DNA of 64,000 nt from Candidatus Gastranaerophilales bacterium (GCA_944324285.1 CALUVR010000008.1:16055-80054), one strand, 5' to 3'; counted from the stretch's first letter, positions 1 through 8,297 are shown. Program-made: numbers and translations. The notes: generated by a model from the sequence alone, not told the origin.

Positions 1-402
1 AAATTGAAAATCTTCAGCAGCCTGTTTATACATGGCTCCGTGCGGACGAACATGTTCTATTTCCATTTTGTAAGTTTTGGCAAAAGACATCAATGCTCCT
101 ACCTGATAGATAACAAGAGCCTCCAGTTCATCCTCCGAAAGTGCCACTGGACGGTAACCAAAACCTTGAATATCATCAAATCCTATATGCGCACCGACTA
201 CGACATTTTTTTCTTTTGCTTTCAATAATGCATTTTTAATAGTCATCGGGTCACCTGCATGGAAACCGCAGGAAATATTTACAGAACTTGCATAATCAAG
301 CAGCGAATATTCCGCGTTGTTTCTGTAGATACCGAAACTTTGTGCCAAATCTATATTAAAATCTATATTTTTAATCTGTTTTCTTTCAGGAGTTTGTATC
401 AT
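1..402 (-). CDS. pxpA: 5-oxoprolinase subunit A (LamB/YcsF family), 3' truncated by window edge
   Basis: This reading frame runs off the left edge of the window; 134 codons are present from an ATG at 402. A GAGAAG stretch just upstream serves as ribosome binding site. The residues seen match the LamB/YcsF (PxpA) family: an early D-x-A-QSFG segment (usually DLGESFG), VNISCGFHAGDP, GAHIGFDD-QGFGYR, YQVGAL and HVRPHGAMYKQAAED. In characterised bacteria PxpA acts with PxpB and PxpC as an ATP-dependent 5-oxoprolinase that opens pyroglutamate to glutamate. The partners are not in the window, so the pathway role is by family only. The C-terminal half is not visible. Confidence 0.88.
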   Translation of the reverse strand, partial: MIQTPERKQIKNIDFNIDLAQSFGIYRNNAEYSLLDYASSVNISCGFHAGDPMTIKNALLKAKEKNVVVGAHIGFDDIQGFGYRPVALSEDELEALVIYQVGALMSFAKTYKMEIEHVRPHGAMYKQAAEDFQF

Positions 403-928
403 CTTCTCTAATTCCCGTTAATATTCCCATTTAATACCAATATTATACTCACAAAATAAATTATTGCTACAATCTTTACATAATTTTAACCACGGGAATA
501 AAGTGAAGGGTGAGAAGTGAGGAGTGAAGGGTTCAATAAAAAGTTAGTCCCTTCACACTTCACTCTTCACACTTCACATATAAAAAGGCTGGATTGCTTC
601 GGCTAAAGCCTCGCAATGGCTCTACAGCCACTCTCTTGCATGGAGCGGATGGGGTGTGAGGTAAGAAAAAGAGACTAAGGCTCAGAGATACTAAGTAGGA
701 ATGACGTCAGGACGATAAGACGTTAAGAGGATAACTGTAATTAAACGAAGAATAAACGGGGAAAGAGGAAATGTTCTCCCTGCAGGAGAGAGGTAGGGTG
801 AGGGGGCAACACAATAAATCGTGAATTGTATAAGAATTCCCCTGTACACATTATAAAGAGTGTAAAACACGAAAATTAATGAAACTTTCGCCCATTACCC
901 TTCTTTAACAAAACAAATAAGTTTTTGC
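403..928. repeat. Gene-free gap with dispersed intergenic repeat modules
   Basis: No supportable gene lies here. From about 500 it holds a run of GTGAAGNGTGAGNAGTGA-like words, their reverse complement (CTTCACACTTCACTC) and then the hairpin module GGCTGGATTGCTTCGGCTA followed by AAGCCTCGCAATGG (about 588-616). A GACGATAAGACGTTAAG module follows (about 711-728), then a GGGTGAGGGG-type module (about 790-806). The same words recur in at least ten other gaps of this window. Confidence 0.7.
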
Positions 929-1576
929 CTACACTCTGTAGACATCGGATATTTCTAAAAACAGGTACTGCTTTGAATAATATGCAAGTTTTGCAGCATC
1001 TTCTTTTGAGTATTTTCTCAGGTCAAAACAAAAATCAAAATGCTTGCTGCCTGACTTATGTTTCCTCCTGAAAAACAGGTACAAATATCCGTTTGTTATG
1101 ATGTAATGTTCTGATTTAAAATACAATTTATCAAACAGTTCATCAAGGTTACAGCCCGCCGCCTTATCATTAAATAAATGTTTCTCAAAATCTACAACAT
1201 CTTCTTTGAAAGGAATATATTTTATTGAAAGCGCTCTTTTGGCAAGCTTGCTGTTATCCCATTTTTTTACGACATAATCCGGATAAAAAGCCGCACGGTT
1301 AATGTAACTTTTGAATTCCCTCATATCATAAGTGTTGTATCCGAGAACCATAAAAAACGGGAAAATTATTTTTTCACGTATTTCAGGTTCTGTTAATTCC
1401 TCAAACCTTTGCATATACTGACCGTTTTTTACAAGGGCCATGTTTCTTGCAAGCACACGCCTGTTAAGCTTGTATATAACTCTTTTGCAAAACAAATATA
1501 TACACAAGGACACTAAAAGAATAATTAAAAATAATATTACAGAAAACACAATCATCGTATAAATATTATAACTCAT
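929..1576 (-). CDS. Membrane-anchored protein, possibly with HsdR N-terminal-like fold
   Basis: I do not recognise this 215-residue protein with confidence. Residues about 8-30 form one strong transmembrane helix followed by lysines and arginines, so the rest should be cytoplasmic. The soluble part has a pattern reminiscent of the HsdR N-terminal (PD-(D/E)xK-like) family: TEPEIREKIIFPFFMVLGY, then FYPDYVV, then YIITNGYLYLFF. The clear E-x-K of an active nuclease is not obvious (ALSIKY occupies that place), so activity is doubtful. No good ribosome binding site is visible before the ATG. It lies downstream of rpsT, separated from it by that gene's terminator. Confidence 0.55.
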   Translation of the reverse strand: MSYNIYTMIVFSVILFLIILLVSLCIYLFCKRVIYKLNRRVLARNMALVKNGQYMQRFEELTEPEIREKIIFPFFMVLGYNTYDMREFKSYINRAAFYPDYVVKKWDNSKLAKRALSIKYIPFKEDVVDFEKHLFNDKAAGCNLDELFDKLYFKSEHYIITNGYLYLFFRRKHKSGSKHFDFCFDLRKYSKEDAAKLAYYSKQYLFLEISDVYRV

Positions 1577-1627
1577 ATTTGCATATTTTTCTATACATTA
1601 TTTAATGTAATTAATATAAATTCACAT

Positions 1628-1660
1628 AAAAAAGCCCCTCTTTTGCACGAGGGGCTTTTT
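1628..1660 (-). terminator. Rho-independent terminator of rpsT
   Basis: A 9-bp GC-rich stem (AAGCCCCTC / GAGGGGCTT) with a short loop is followed, on the minus strand, by a T-run. It lies 17 bases after the rpsT stop codon. Confidence 0.9.
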
Positions 1661-1676
1661 ATAATTTTTATGATAA

Positions 1677-1946
1677 CTATTTTGCCTGTAATTTGTTTAC
1701 AGCTATAGTTAATCTTGATTTCTTTCTTGCTGCGGTATTTTTGTGAAGAATACCTTTTGAAACAGCTTTGTCGCATAACTGATATGCTTTAGAAAGTGCT
1801 GCATTTAAAGCTTCTTTGTCTTCACCTTTTGCAAGTTCAAGAACTTTTTTCAAAGCAGTTTTGATAGAAGATTTGAATGCTACGTTTCTAAGTCTGTTTT
1901 TTTCAGCTATAAGAACTCTTTTTTTAGCAGATTTAATATTTGCCAT
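1677..1946 (-). CDS. rpsT: 30S ribosomal protein S20
   Basis: The 89-residue product begins MANIKSAKKR and has the alternating Lys/Arg-rich helices and the KGILHKNTAARKKSRL segment typical of bacterial S20 (usually 85-95 residues). S20 binds 16S rRNA early in small-subunit assembly. A GGAAA sequence precedes the ATG. The gene stands alone and ends in a strong intrinsic terminator, which is usual for rpsT. Confidence 0.97.
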   Translation of the reverse strand: MANIKSAKKRVLIAEKNRLRNVAFKSSIKTALKKVLELAKGEDKEALNAALSKAYQLCDKAVSKGILHKNTAARKKSRLTIAVNKLQAK

Positions 1947-2058
1947 TTTAATTTTCCTTTTCTAAGTCTTGCGGTGCTTAATGACGGCACCTTCTCTGAG
2001 GATGTGAGTATTTGTATATTAAATAAAAAAAACTTTATTTTCAATAGGTTTGTTAAAA

Positions 2059-2828
2059 TTATTACATAAGGAATAGACTAGTGCATAAAAGGTGCAAGTT
2101 TATTTTTTATTGTGGCTTATGCAGCCCCAAGCCCTGTACTGTCATTTTTTTTAATTAATATCCTTATATATCCTGATACGTTCACTTTTTCTTTTTGATT
2201 GCGAAGCAAAAAGAAAAAGTGAACCGAAAAAGAAAAACACGCAAAAATTACAGCGTCGCTTCGCGCCGCAAAATCGAATGAAAGTAGTTGAAGGCTTTGC
2301 CTTCAACCTTTTTGGCTCGCTGTCGCGGCAGAGCCGCACGCTCGCATAAAAACCCTCCGGCGCTTACGCGCCACCTCCTGCTTGGTTGCTCGCATTAAAC
2401 GGGTCTGCAACGCCGCCGCCTTCGCCCTTCCCTCTCGCAAAACAATTCACTGGGTTGTTTTGCTCGGCAGAGTGCCCTCTGCTCGCAATCCGCCTTACAA
2501 GGGAGGTCTTTGATACTACCCCCTTTTTAAAGGGGGCAGGGGGATTTTATAATGACCTGCCTGCCGGCAGGCAGGTTGACGAACGTGCACGAAGTGTGAT
2601 AGTGAGGCTTAAGAGGTTAAATGCGTCAGCATTTAACGACATCCATTCGGTCTTGCGCTGCAAAGCAGCGCTGTAATGTAGCGTGTTTTTCTTTCTTAGC
2701 CGATATTCTTTCTTTTTGCATCGCAACAAAAAGAAAGAATATCCGGTGCGGGGTTTGGGGCTGCACAAGCCCCATATATAAAAATAGCCTAGTGCCTTTT
2801 GTGCATAGTCCATTTCCTTATGTAATAA
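2059..2828. repeat. 770-bp gene-free element bounded by long imperfect inverted repeats
   Basis: The ends share a perfect 15-bp inverted repeat (TTATTACATAAGGAA at 2059-2073 and its complement at 2814-2828). Similarity continues inward for roughly 250 bases per arm. Each arm contains, in mirrored order, a GCAGCCCCAA block, a pyrimidine/purine hairpin (stems 2180-2224 and 2702-2743), a GAAAAACACGC block and a TTACAGCG block. The centre has CLPAGR-type filler, including a perfect 20-bp palindrome at 2556-2575, and CCTCC/GGAGG modules. No frame across it looks like a protein. It resembles a non-autonomous mobile element or a structured repeat cassette. Confidence 0.75.
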
Positions 2829-2981
2829 GAATATACATTTTATATTTTAACTTTTGTAACATTATTCACAAGAACTAGTTCTTTAGGATTAATTTTTTTA
2901 TTCGTTTGTGCTATATATTAATATAAAAGGATTGGATTATAGTAAATAATAATTCAAGAAAAGAGAGATATGGAGGCACAA

Positions 2982-4703
2982 ATGTCAGTAGGACAATTCG
3001 TATTTATGTTACACAGCCACCTTCCTTATTACAGAAAAGCCGGTATGTGGCCTTTCGGGGAAGAAAACCTTTATGAATGTATGGCAGAAACATACATTCC
3101 GTTGCTTAACGCTATTTCTGAACTTTACGACGAAGGCATTAAGGCAAAACTGACTGTCGGAATTACTCCGATTTTGGCAGAACAGCTTAATGATGAACAT
3201 CTAAAACACGGGTTCGTTAAATATTTGGATTCAAGAATTGCTCAAGTCGCAAAGGATTTGGAAAGATATCCTGATCCAAAAGTCGCGCATTCGCAACACT
3301 TAAAATATCTTGCGAAATACTATTTCGACTGGTTTAATCATATTAAAGATTCTTTTGTAAACAAATACGGAATGGACTTAATCGGTGAGTTTAGAAAATA
3401 TCAGGACTTAGGTTGTATTGAAATTACAACCTCCGGCGCAACTCACGGATTTTCTCCGCTTCTCGCTACAGACAGCAACCTGAATGCACAGTTTAAAGTC
3501 GGTTCAGATACAACTAAACGCCTTTTCGGCAGAAAAGCTAAAGGCTGCTGGCTCCCTGAATGTGCTTACAGACAAGGTTATGAATACGTTGGAAAAGACG
3601 GTAAAAAACACTGGAGACCGGCTATTGAAGTTACTCTTCAAAATAACAATATTGAATACTTCTTTACAGAATCTCACGTAATTGAAGGCGGAAATTCAAT
3701 CGGTAACAGACGTGTTATCGGTGTTTACGGTAATATTGAATATATTCCGCTCCCAGATCGTCCTGCAACAGGTTATGACACTTATTCAGCTTACTGGTTA
3801 CCGGATGCTCAGGTTGCTGTAATGGGCAGAAATGACAGAGCCGGCTATCAGGTTTGGTCTGCAGCTGACGGATATCCTGGTGATGGTTGCTTCCGTGAAT
3901 TCCACAAAAAAGACGATAAATCCGGAATGCACTACTGGAGAATTACTTCTCCGACTACGGATTTAGGCGACAAGATGTTGTATGATCCTGTTTTGGCTTT
4001 GAATAAAATCAACGAAAACTCTGACCACTATACAACTTTAATTTACCACCTGTTGAATGATTACAAAAAATCTCACAACGGTAAAGAAGGTCTTGTAATG
4101 GTATCATTTGATACAGAACTCTTCGGTCACTGGTGGTTTGAAGGTGTTGAATTCATCAAACAGGTTATCAGAAAATTCAATACATACCTTCCTGAAGTAG
4201 AAAGAATGACAGCTGGTGAATACCTGCATGCTCATCCGCCGACAGAAGCTATTCAAATTCCTGAAAGCTCATGGGGACAGGGCGGTCACTTCTACGTATG
4301 GAATAACCACCTGACAGAATGGATGTGGCCTATTATCCACGCTTGTGAAAAACGTATTAACAGAATTGCGGACAGATATCCGGAAATTCCTGAAGATAAG
4401 CTTTTACACAGAGCGCTTAATCAGATGGCAAGAGAAAACTTATTATTACAAAGTTCTGACTGGCCGTTCCTGATTACGACATGGCAGGCAAAAGACTATG
4501 CTACAGACAGATTCAGAGAACATGTTGACAGATTTGAAAAAATCTGCGATATGATTGAAGGCGGTAATATTGATGAATCTGTTTTACGCGAAATAGAAAG
4601 TATTGATAACTGCTTCCCTGTAATAGATTACAGAGTATATCAATCAATCGAAGAAGGCGTAATCCCGCAGCAGTCTAAAAAGCTTGCTCCGCTTTATAAC
4701 TAA
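2982..4703 (+). CDS. GH57 glycoside hydrolase, probable 1,4-alpha-glucan branching enzyme
   Basis: The 573-residue product is a GH57 (beta/alpha)7-barrel enzyme of the DUF1957/AmyC type. Motif 1 is HSHLPYY (residues 11-17), the nucleophile motif is WLPECAYR (Glu about 193), and the acid motif is SFDTELFGHWW (Asp about 377). The WGQGGHFYVWNN and NLLLQSSDWPF segments are typical of branching enzymes, which create alpha-1,6 branches in glycogen-like glucan. I chose the ATG at 2982 over the in-frame ATG at 2970 because GGAGG (2972-2976) lies five bases before it. The gene is monocistronic. A GH77 glucanotransferase at 59.5 kb suggests a glycogen pathway. Confidence 0.9.
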   Translation: MSVGQFVFMLHSHLPYYRKAGMWPFGEENLYECMAETYIPLLNAISELYDEGIKAKLTVGITPILAEQLNDEHLKHGFVKYLDSRIAQVAKDLERYPDPKVAHSQHLKYLAKYYFDWFNHIKDSFVNKYGMDLIGEFRKYQDLGCIEITTSGATHGFSPLLATDSNLNAQFKVGSDTTKRLFGRKAKGCWLPECAYRQGYEYVGKDGKKHWRPAIEVTLQNNNIEYFFTESHVIEGGNSIGNRRVIGVYGNIEYIPLPDRPATGYDTYSAYWLPDAQVAVMGRNDRAGYQVWSAADGYPGDGCFREFHKKDDKSGMHYWRITSPTTDLGDKMLYDPVLALNKINENSDHYTTLIYHLLNDYKKSHNGKEGLVMVSFDTELFGHWWFEGVEFIKQVIRKFNTYLPEVERMTAGEYLHAHPPTEAIQIPESSWGQGGHFYVWNNHLTEWMWPIIHACEKRINRIADRYPEIPEDKLLHRALNQMARENLLLQSSDWPFLITTWQAKDYATDRFREHVDRFEKICDMIEGGNIDESVLREIESIDNCFPVIDYRVYQSIEEGVIPQQSKKLAPLYN

Positions 4704-4726
4704 GGGAATGAAAGTCTAAAGTAGAT

Positions 4727-4758
4727 AAAAAAGGTTCGACAAAAATCGAACCTTTTTT
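4727..4758. terminator. Bidirectional terminator between GH57 gene and convergent gene
   Basis: A stem of GGTTCGA / TCGAACC is flanked by A-runs on one side and T-runs on the other, so it can terminate transcription from both directions. It overlaps the stop codon of the minus-strand gene. Confidence 0.85.
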
Positions 4759-5461
4759 ATTTCTTATCATTGAATATTAGTTTAGGAAATACTTTTTTTA
4801 ATTTATCTATTGTTTCCAAATCAGGTTCATAAGTATTTTCCGGTTTTAGAATAAGTTCATCATTCTGTTTCATTCCGAGAATTTTGTATTTTTTCTTAGC
4901 TTGTCGTACGTTGCCTGAAAAACCATCGAGCCATAGGTCTAAAATTCGTGTATTTTCCATCGGTTTAAAATACGTACCGTTTCTTTTAGTAGCAGGATTG
5001 TTTTTTGTGTGCGGAACTTTAAATGCTATAAGAGTTTGGTCCAGATTGCGCAATGTTCCGTCCGGAGATTTTGCATGCAGAGTATATATGTCACAGTTGT
5101 TAATCCCGTTCATTTTAAGAATGGTTTTACCAATCTCTGCGAATTCTGCGCAGTTACCGACTTTAAAAGCCTTAACACAACCGATTAGGCCTCTGAACAC
5201 TTCTGGCAGCCCTCCATCCTGATATAGGGTTTTGTTGAAGTGCCGGACAAACTTTAATCTGTCACTTAATTCTTTTATTTCAGGAGTCAGTTCTTTTTGT
5301 TTTTCTACAGGCAAAAGTTCGTATCTTGCGGGACTTTTAACATCTTTAAACTCTGAAAAGAAGATTCTTTTTACCTGTTTAATATTTTTATTGAACACGG
5401 ATTTACCAGTGAATGAATTTTGTGATTGAATATTAGTTATCATACTAGCGTAAAAACTCAT
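4757..5461 (-). CDS. Transglutaminase/papain-like protein with N-terminal NSFTG motif, catalytic His apparently lost
   Basis: This 234-residue protein of unknown role has VGNCAEFAEIGKTIL around Cys104, a pattern typical of transglutaminase/papain-like enzymes (GNC-x-E). It is followed by NLDQTLIAFKV (141-150) and ILDLWLDGF with Asp175. In such enzymes the second motif is usually D-H and the third D-x-W. Here the His position reads Gln142, so the triad may be incomplete; His129 is another candidate. Residues 13-20 contain NSFTG, an N-terminal motif shared in style with other proteins of the window. No clear ribosome binding site precedes the ATG. The catalytic assignment is inference from motifs. 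Confidence 0.55.
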   Translation of the reverse strand: MSFYASMITNIQSQNSFTGKSVFNKNIKQVKRIFFSEFKDVKSPARYELLPVEKQKELTPEIKELSDRLKFVRHFNKTLYQDGGLPEVFRGLIGCVKAFKVGNCAEFAEIGKTILKMNGINNCDIYTLHAKSPDGTLRNLDQTLIAFKVPHTKNNPATKRNGTYFKPMENTRILDLWLDGFSGNVRQAKKKYKILGMKQNDELILKPENTYEPDLETIDKLKKVFPKLIFNDKK

Positions 5462-5483
5462 AAAAAAATTTTTTGCTAAGCTA

Positions 5484-5512
5484 TTGCAAAAAAAAAATCA
5501 GCATATTATAAT
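5484..5512 (+). promoter_or_regulatory. Sigma70-like promoter of tRNA-Asp
   Basis: TTGCAA (5484-5489) and TATAAT (5507-5512) are 17 bases apart. The predicted start of transcription lies about 20 bases before the tRNA. Confidence 0.65.
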
Positions 5513-5538
5513 AAAACTTGTCGAAAGACCAAATAGAT

Positions 5539-5616
5539 GGGAGCGTAGCTCAGTTTGGTTAGAGCGCATGCCTGTCACGCATGAGGTCGCGAGTTCGAGC
5601 CTCGTCGTTCCCGCCA
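5539..5616 (+). tRNA. tRNA-Asp (anticodon GTC)
   Basis: The sequence folds as a complete cloverleaf. The acceptor stem is GGGAGCG / CGTTCCC with one G-T pair, the D arm is around GCTCAGTTTGGTTAGAGC, and the anticodon loop is CTGTCAC with GTC at 5574-5576. The T arm contains GAGTTCGAGCC, and CCA is encoded at 5614-5616. It is followed by an intrinsic terminator. The last 19 bases are repeated downstream at 5801-5819. Confidence 0.97.
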
Positions 5617-5819
5617 TTAAAGAAGCCGCCTTGTGCGGCTTTTTTAATGGCTGTATGTTAGTGGTGAGAACCGTTAATTGCGAGTTCGGCGGATTTGCAG
5701 ACGGACGGAGCATAGCGAGTCCGGATAGCGAACAGATTGAGCCGGCTGAGCTGTTAGGCTCTAAGGCGAAACTCTGTGAGCGTGGAGCAAATCCAAGACA
5801 AGCCTCGTCGTTCCCGCCA
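5598..5819 (+). repeat. 19-bp direct repeat of the tRNA-Asp 3' end flanking a short structured insert
   Basis: AGCCTCGTCGTTCCCGCCA occurs at 5598-5616 (end of the tRNA) and again exactly at 5801-5819. The sequence between is richer in G+C than its surroundings and includes GGATTTGC / GCAAATCC inverted copies. Its GCGGATTTNCNGACGGACG word is similar to one in the gap near 48.95 kb. Duplication of a tRNA 3' end is the usual signature of an attachment site or of an insertion at a tRNA. No integrase is present. Confidence 0.75.
5622..5645 (+). terminator. Intrinsic terminator of tRNA-Asp
   Basis: The stem AGCCGC / GCGGCT with a short loop is followed by six T residues directly after the tRNA. 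Confidence 0.88.
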
Positions 5820-5823
5820 CTTT

Positions 5824-5845
5824 AAGAGGGTAACCCTCTTTTTTA
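5824..5845 (+). terminator. Intrinsic terminator after duplicated tRNA end
   Basis: AAGAGGG / CCCTCTT with a very short loop, followed by T6. It may be the original terminator displaced by the inserted segment. Confidence 0.7.
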
Positions 5846-6027
5846 GTGCAAGAATTCTTGTGTGTAGTCTGTGAGTAATTTATAGATGTATTTTAATTTT
5901 AATAGTCATTATTTGCGACACTTATCCTCAAATCATCTGCCAAATTATTCTTAATATATTAGTTTGTGCTTATGATATAAAAATAATGCATTTATGATAA
6001 ATTTATATGATTTACAATATTTATCAT

Positions 6028-6063
6028 AAATAGTCAGAGAACTTAAGGATTCCCTGACTATTT
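6028..6063 (-). terminator. Stem-loop after the 6088-6621 gene
   Basis: AAATAGTCAG and CTGACTATTT form a 10-bp stem 25 bases after the stop codon. The T-run is weak, so termination is likely but not certain. Confidence 0.5.
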
Positions 6064-6087
6064 ACATTATCTGAACAAATTTTTTAT

Positions 6088-6621
6088 TTAGAATTTATCG
6101 GATTTTTCAGTTTTATGTGAAATATGTTTTTCTCCATATTTTATTGGCTCTTCCGCCCGATATGTATTTTGCGGGACGTAACCATACGCATTTTTATCAG
6201 CTTCTTTTATTAAATTTAAATTGCTTTTTACTGTTCTTTCATATATATCTTCAGTTTTGAAGCCTTGATTATTTATAACGGTATGAGTTTTTACCATTTT
6301 TTCAGGAATAAAACTTTCTTTTTCTCCTTTTAAACCTATAACTTTTGCAAAGTGGACTACGTTTTCTTTAACCTGTCTAAATCCTGCTTTATATCCCGGT
6401 TCCACTGTTTCAATATATGATTTTAATAGTGCAAAAGACGGTTTATTGCCGACGGATCCGGTTGTGGACATTTTGCCCAAATAGTTTCCGCTAGGATCAT
6501 AAAAGTCACAGGATTTTACCAGAGTTCCGCTAGGATATGCACGGTAAGATTTATGATTTTTTGCTATAGCACGGTTTGCCCTGAGGAATTCTGCCACAGG
6601 CGAAAGTTTTTTTACATTCAT
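6088..6621 (-). CDS. Hypothetical protein, 177 aa
   Basis: I do not recognise the family. The product is hydrophilic and basic, with no signal peptide or membrane helix. It starts MNVKKLSPVAEFLRANRA, has a short FYDPSGNYLGKM segment in its first third and a charged C-terminal third. The start is supported by AAAGGAG ahead of the ATG. It is divergent from the ADP-ribosylglycohydrolase gene and shares about 230 bases of AT-rich upstream DNA with it. Its place between effector-like genes is suggestive only. Confidence 0.6.
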   Translation of the reverse strand: MNVKKLSPVAEFLRANRAIAKNHKSYRAYPSGTLVKSCDFYDPSGNYLGKMSTTGSVGNKPSFALLKSYIETVEPGYKAGFRQVKENVVHFAKVIGLKGEKESFIPEKMVKTHTVINNQGFKTEDIYERTVKSNLNLIKEADKNAYGYVPQNTYRAEEPIKYGEKHISHKTEKSDKF

Positions 6622-6852
6622 TTTGTTACTCCTTTGTTTATAAACACTAATCCTTCAAGTATAGCAAATCATAAAAATATCTCTTTGTCCAGCATCATGT
6701 TTCTATAATATATAAAGCTTTATTTCATAAGATTGTTAAAGTGACAAATTTGGTCTAATATTAAATTATGTTTAATAAAAGTTTACACAAAAGGCAATTT
6801 TTTCTTTGAGGACTCTTTATCAATTTACAATAAACTACTAAAAGGAGAATAT

Positions 6853-7935
6853 ATGAATTTGGGGTTTAACGCACAAAATGCTAACGTAAATTTTCAAGGT
6901 AGATATAATCTCAGTAACTACGCAGGGTGTCTAAAAGGCGGTGCGATAGGTGATGCGCTAGGATGGCCGATAGAATTCAGACGTATTTCGGAGATACAGA
7001 AAAAGTATGGTAAAGACGGAATCCAGGATTTAATTATAAAAAGTACCGGGAAAGCCGAAATTACGGATGATACCCAAATGACAATGTTTACGGCTGACGG
7101 TTTAATAAAATCTGCCCTTAAAAAGCTAAATCTCAATGAAATGCCGGATATGAAACGGGTATTTAAATCATATAAACTCTGGCTGGATGCTCAATTCGGA
7201 AAAATACAACAGAAAAACGAAGGCTGGATAAATGATATAAAAGAAATGCATATACAAAGAGCACCTGGCAATACCTGTATGTCAGCAATTGCAAACGGAG
7301 TACCAGGTAGTATTTCAAAGCCGATAAATAACAGTGCCGGCTGCGGTGGGGTAATGAGAGTAGCACCTGCCGGTTTGATGTACAAAGATAATCCTGAACT
7401 TGCATTCAAGGTTGGGGCTGAATGTGCCGCCTTAACCCACGGGCATCCGCGCGGATATCTTCCTGCCGGTGTTTTAAGCGAAATGATTGCACATATTGTG
7501 AACGGCAAAAATGTCGAAGATGCAGTTAATGAAACACTGAAGACCCTTAAGACATATAAAGGTCATGAACCTGTTACCGCATTAATGGAAAAGGCTCAAA
7601 AACTTGCAAAATCCGATGTGACTCCTTCTGAGGCAATAAAAGAACTCGGTGAGGGCTGGGTCGGAGATGAAGCAATCGCGATTTCAACATATTGCGCACT
7701 TAAGGAACCCAAAGATTTCACAAAAGCAGTTAAAATGGCTGTAAACCACAGCGGGGACAGCGACAGCACAGGTGCAATTCTCGGAAATATCCTCGGAGCA
7801 GAATTAGGGATTGAAAAACTTCCTGCAAAATGGGTTAAAAATGTAGAATTAAGCGAGGAACTCGGACAGCTTGCTAAAGATTTATACGTTAAACCACAGG
7901 ATATTGAAGCCGCTGTGGTAAGATACCCGTATTAA
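6853..7935 (+). CDS. ADP-ribosylglycohydrolase (DraG/ARH family)
   Basis: The 360-residue protein has the hallmarks of the ARH family, which removes ADP-ribose from modified proteins using two magnesium ions. These are GCLKGGAIGDALGWPIEF (26-42), the first metal motif TDDT (71-74), AGCGGVMRVAPAGL, LTHGHPRGYLPAG and the second metal motif GDSDST (301-306). All metal ligands look intact. An extra N-terminal 20 residues include NVNFQG, similar to the (N/I)SFxG start of other local proteins. AAAGGAG precedes the ATG. It is convergent with the operon of the giant ADP-ribosyltransferase protein, so it is a candidate antagonist or co-effector; that link is inference. Confidence 0.9.
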   Translation: MNLGFNAQNANVNFQGRYNLSNYAGCLKGGAIGDALGWPIEFRRISEIQKKYGKDGIQDLIIKSTGKAEITDDTQMTMFTADGLIKSALKKLNLNEMPDMKRVFKSYKLWLDAQFGKIQQKNEGWINDIKEMHIQRAPGNTCMSAIANGVPGSISKPINNSAGCGGVMRVAPAGLMYKDNPELAFKVGAECAALTHGHPRGYLPAGVLSEMIAHIVNGKNVEDAVNETLKTLKTYKGHEPVTALMEKAQKLAKSDVTPSEAIKELGEGWVGDEAIAISTYCALKEPKDFTKAVKMAVNHSGDSDSTGAILGNILGAELGIEKLPAKWVKNVELSEELGQLAKDLYVKPQDIEAAVVRYPY

Positions 7936-7950
7936 TTAACTATTTATAAA

Positions 7951-7977
7951 AGAAGGTGTATTTTATACCTTCTTCTT
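7951..7977. terminator. Terminator between ADP-ribosylglycohydrolase and convergent operon
   Basis: GAAGGTGTA / TATACCTTC (one mismatch) with a TTT loop, flanked by an A-run and a T-rich tail. It probably serves both strands. Confidence 0.65.
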
Positions 7978-8278
7978 ACTTTTCAGGCGGCTTATCCTTT
8001 ATTACGGTATATCTTTCTTCTTCTCTGAGTTTGATGGCAAAATCAATCTGTTCATCGTCCGTCATTGTTTTCATTTTTTCCAAATCTTCAGGGTAAAACT
8101 GAATTTTCTCAGCTTTAAATTTCATATTTCCCATATCATTTTCAAGATTCAAATCAGCTTGAGAATGCTCAAACTTATCCGGTTTTTGCTCCGGTAGTTT
8201 TACTCTGTTATTTTTTACATCTTTTAATGTCAATTTTTTGGAAATGTTTCGGACATTTTGGAAGTCAATTCTTTTCAT
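7976..8278 (-). CDS. Small paralogue B of the giant-protein operon
   Basis: A 100-residue acidic protein with no recognised family. Its C-terminal half (QFYPEDLEKMKTMTDDEQID onward) is almost identical to the next gene upstream, including at DNA level, so the two arose by recent duplication. I use the ATG at 8278 because AGAGG is only two bases from the ATG at 8281 but five from this one. It is the last gene of the operon headed by the 2602-residue protein. A role as chaperone, immunity or adaptor protein is possible; none is proven. Confidence 0.7.
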   Translation of the reverse strand: MKRIDFQNVRNISKKLTLKDVKNNRVKLPEQKPDKFEHSQADLNLENDMGNMKFKAEKIQFYPEDLEKMKTMTDDEQIDFAIKLREEERYTVIKDKPPEK

Positions 8279-8297
8279 CATATCCTCTTTTTATTAT

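Noticed and set aside
2386..2813. Open frames on both strands across 2386-2813
   Set aside because: They are built from repeat modules (CCTCC words, the 20-bp palindrome, hairpin arms) and encode CLPAGR-type filler, not a protein family.
5484..5825. Open frame of 113 codons reading through tRNA-Asp
   Set aside because: It runs across the tRNA, its terminator and the duplicated 3' end; this is RNA gene and repeat sequence.
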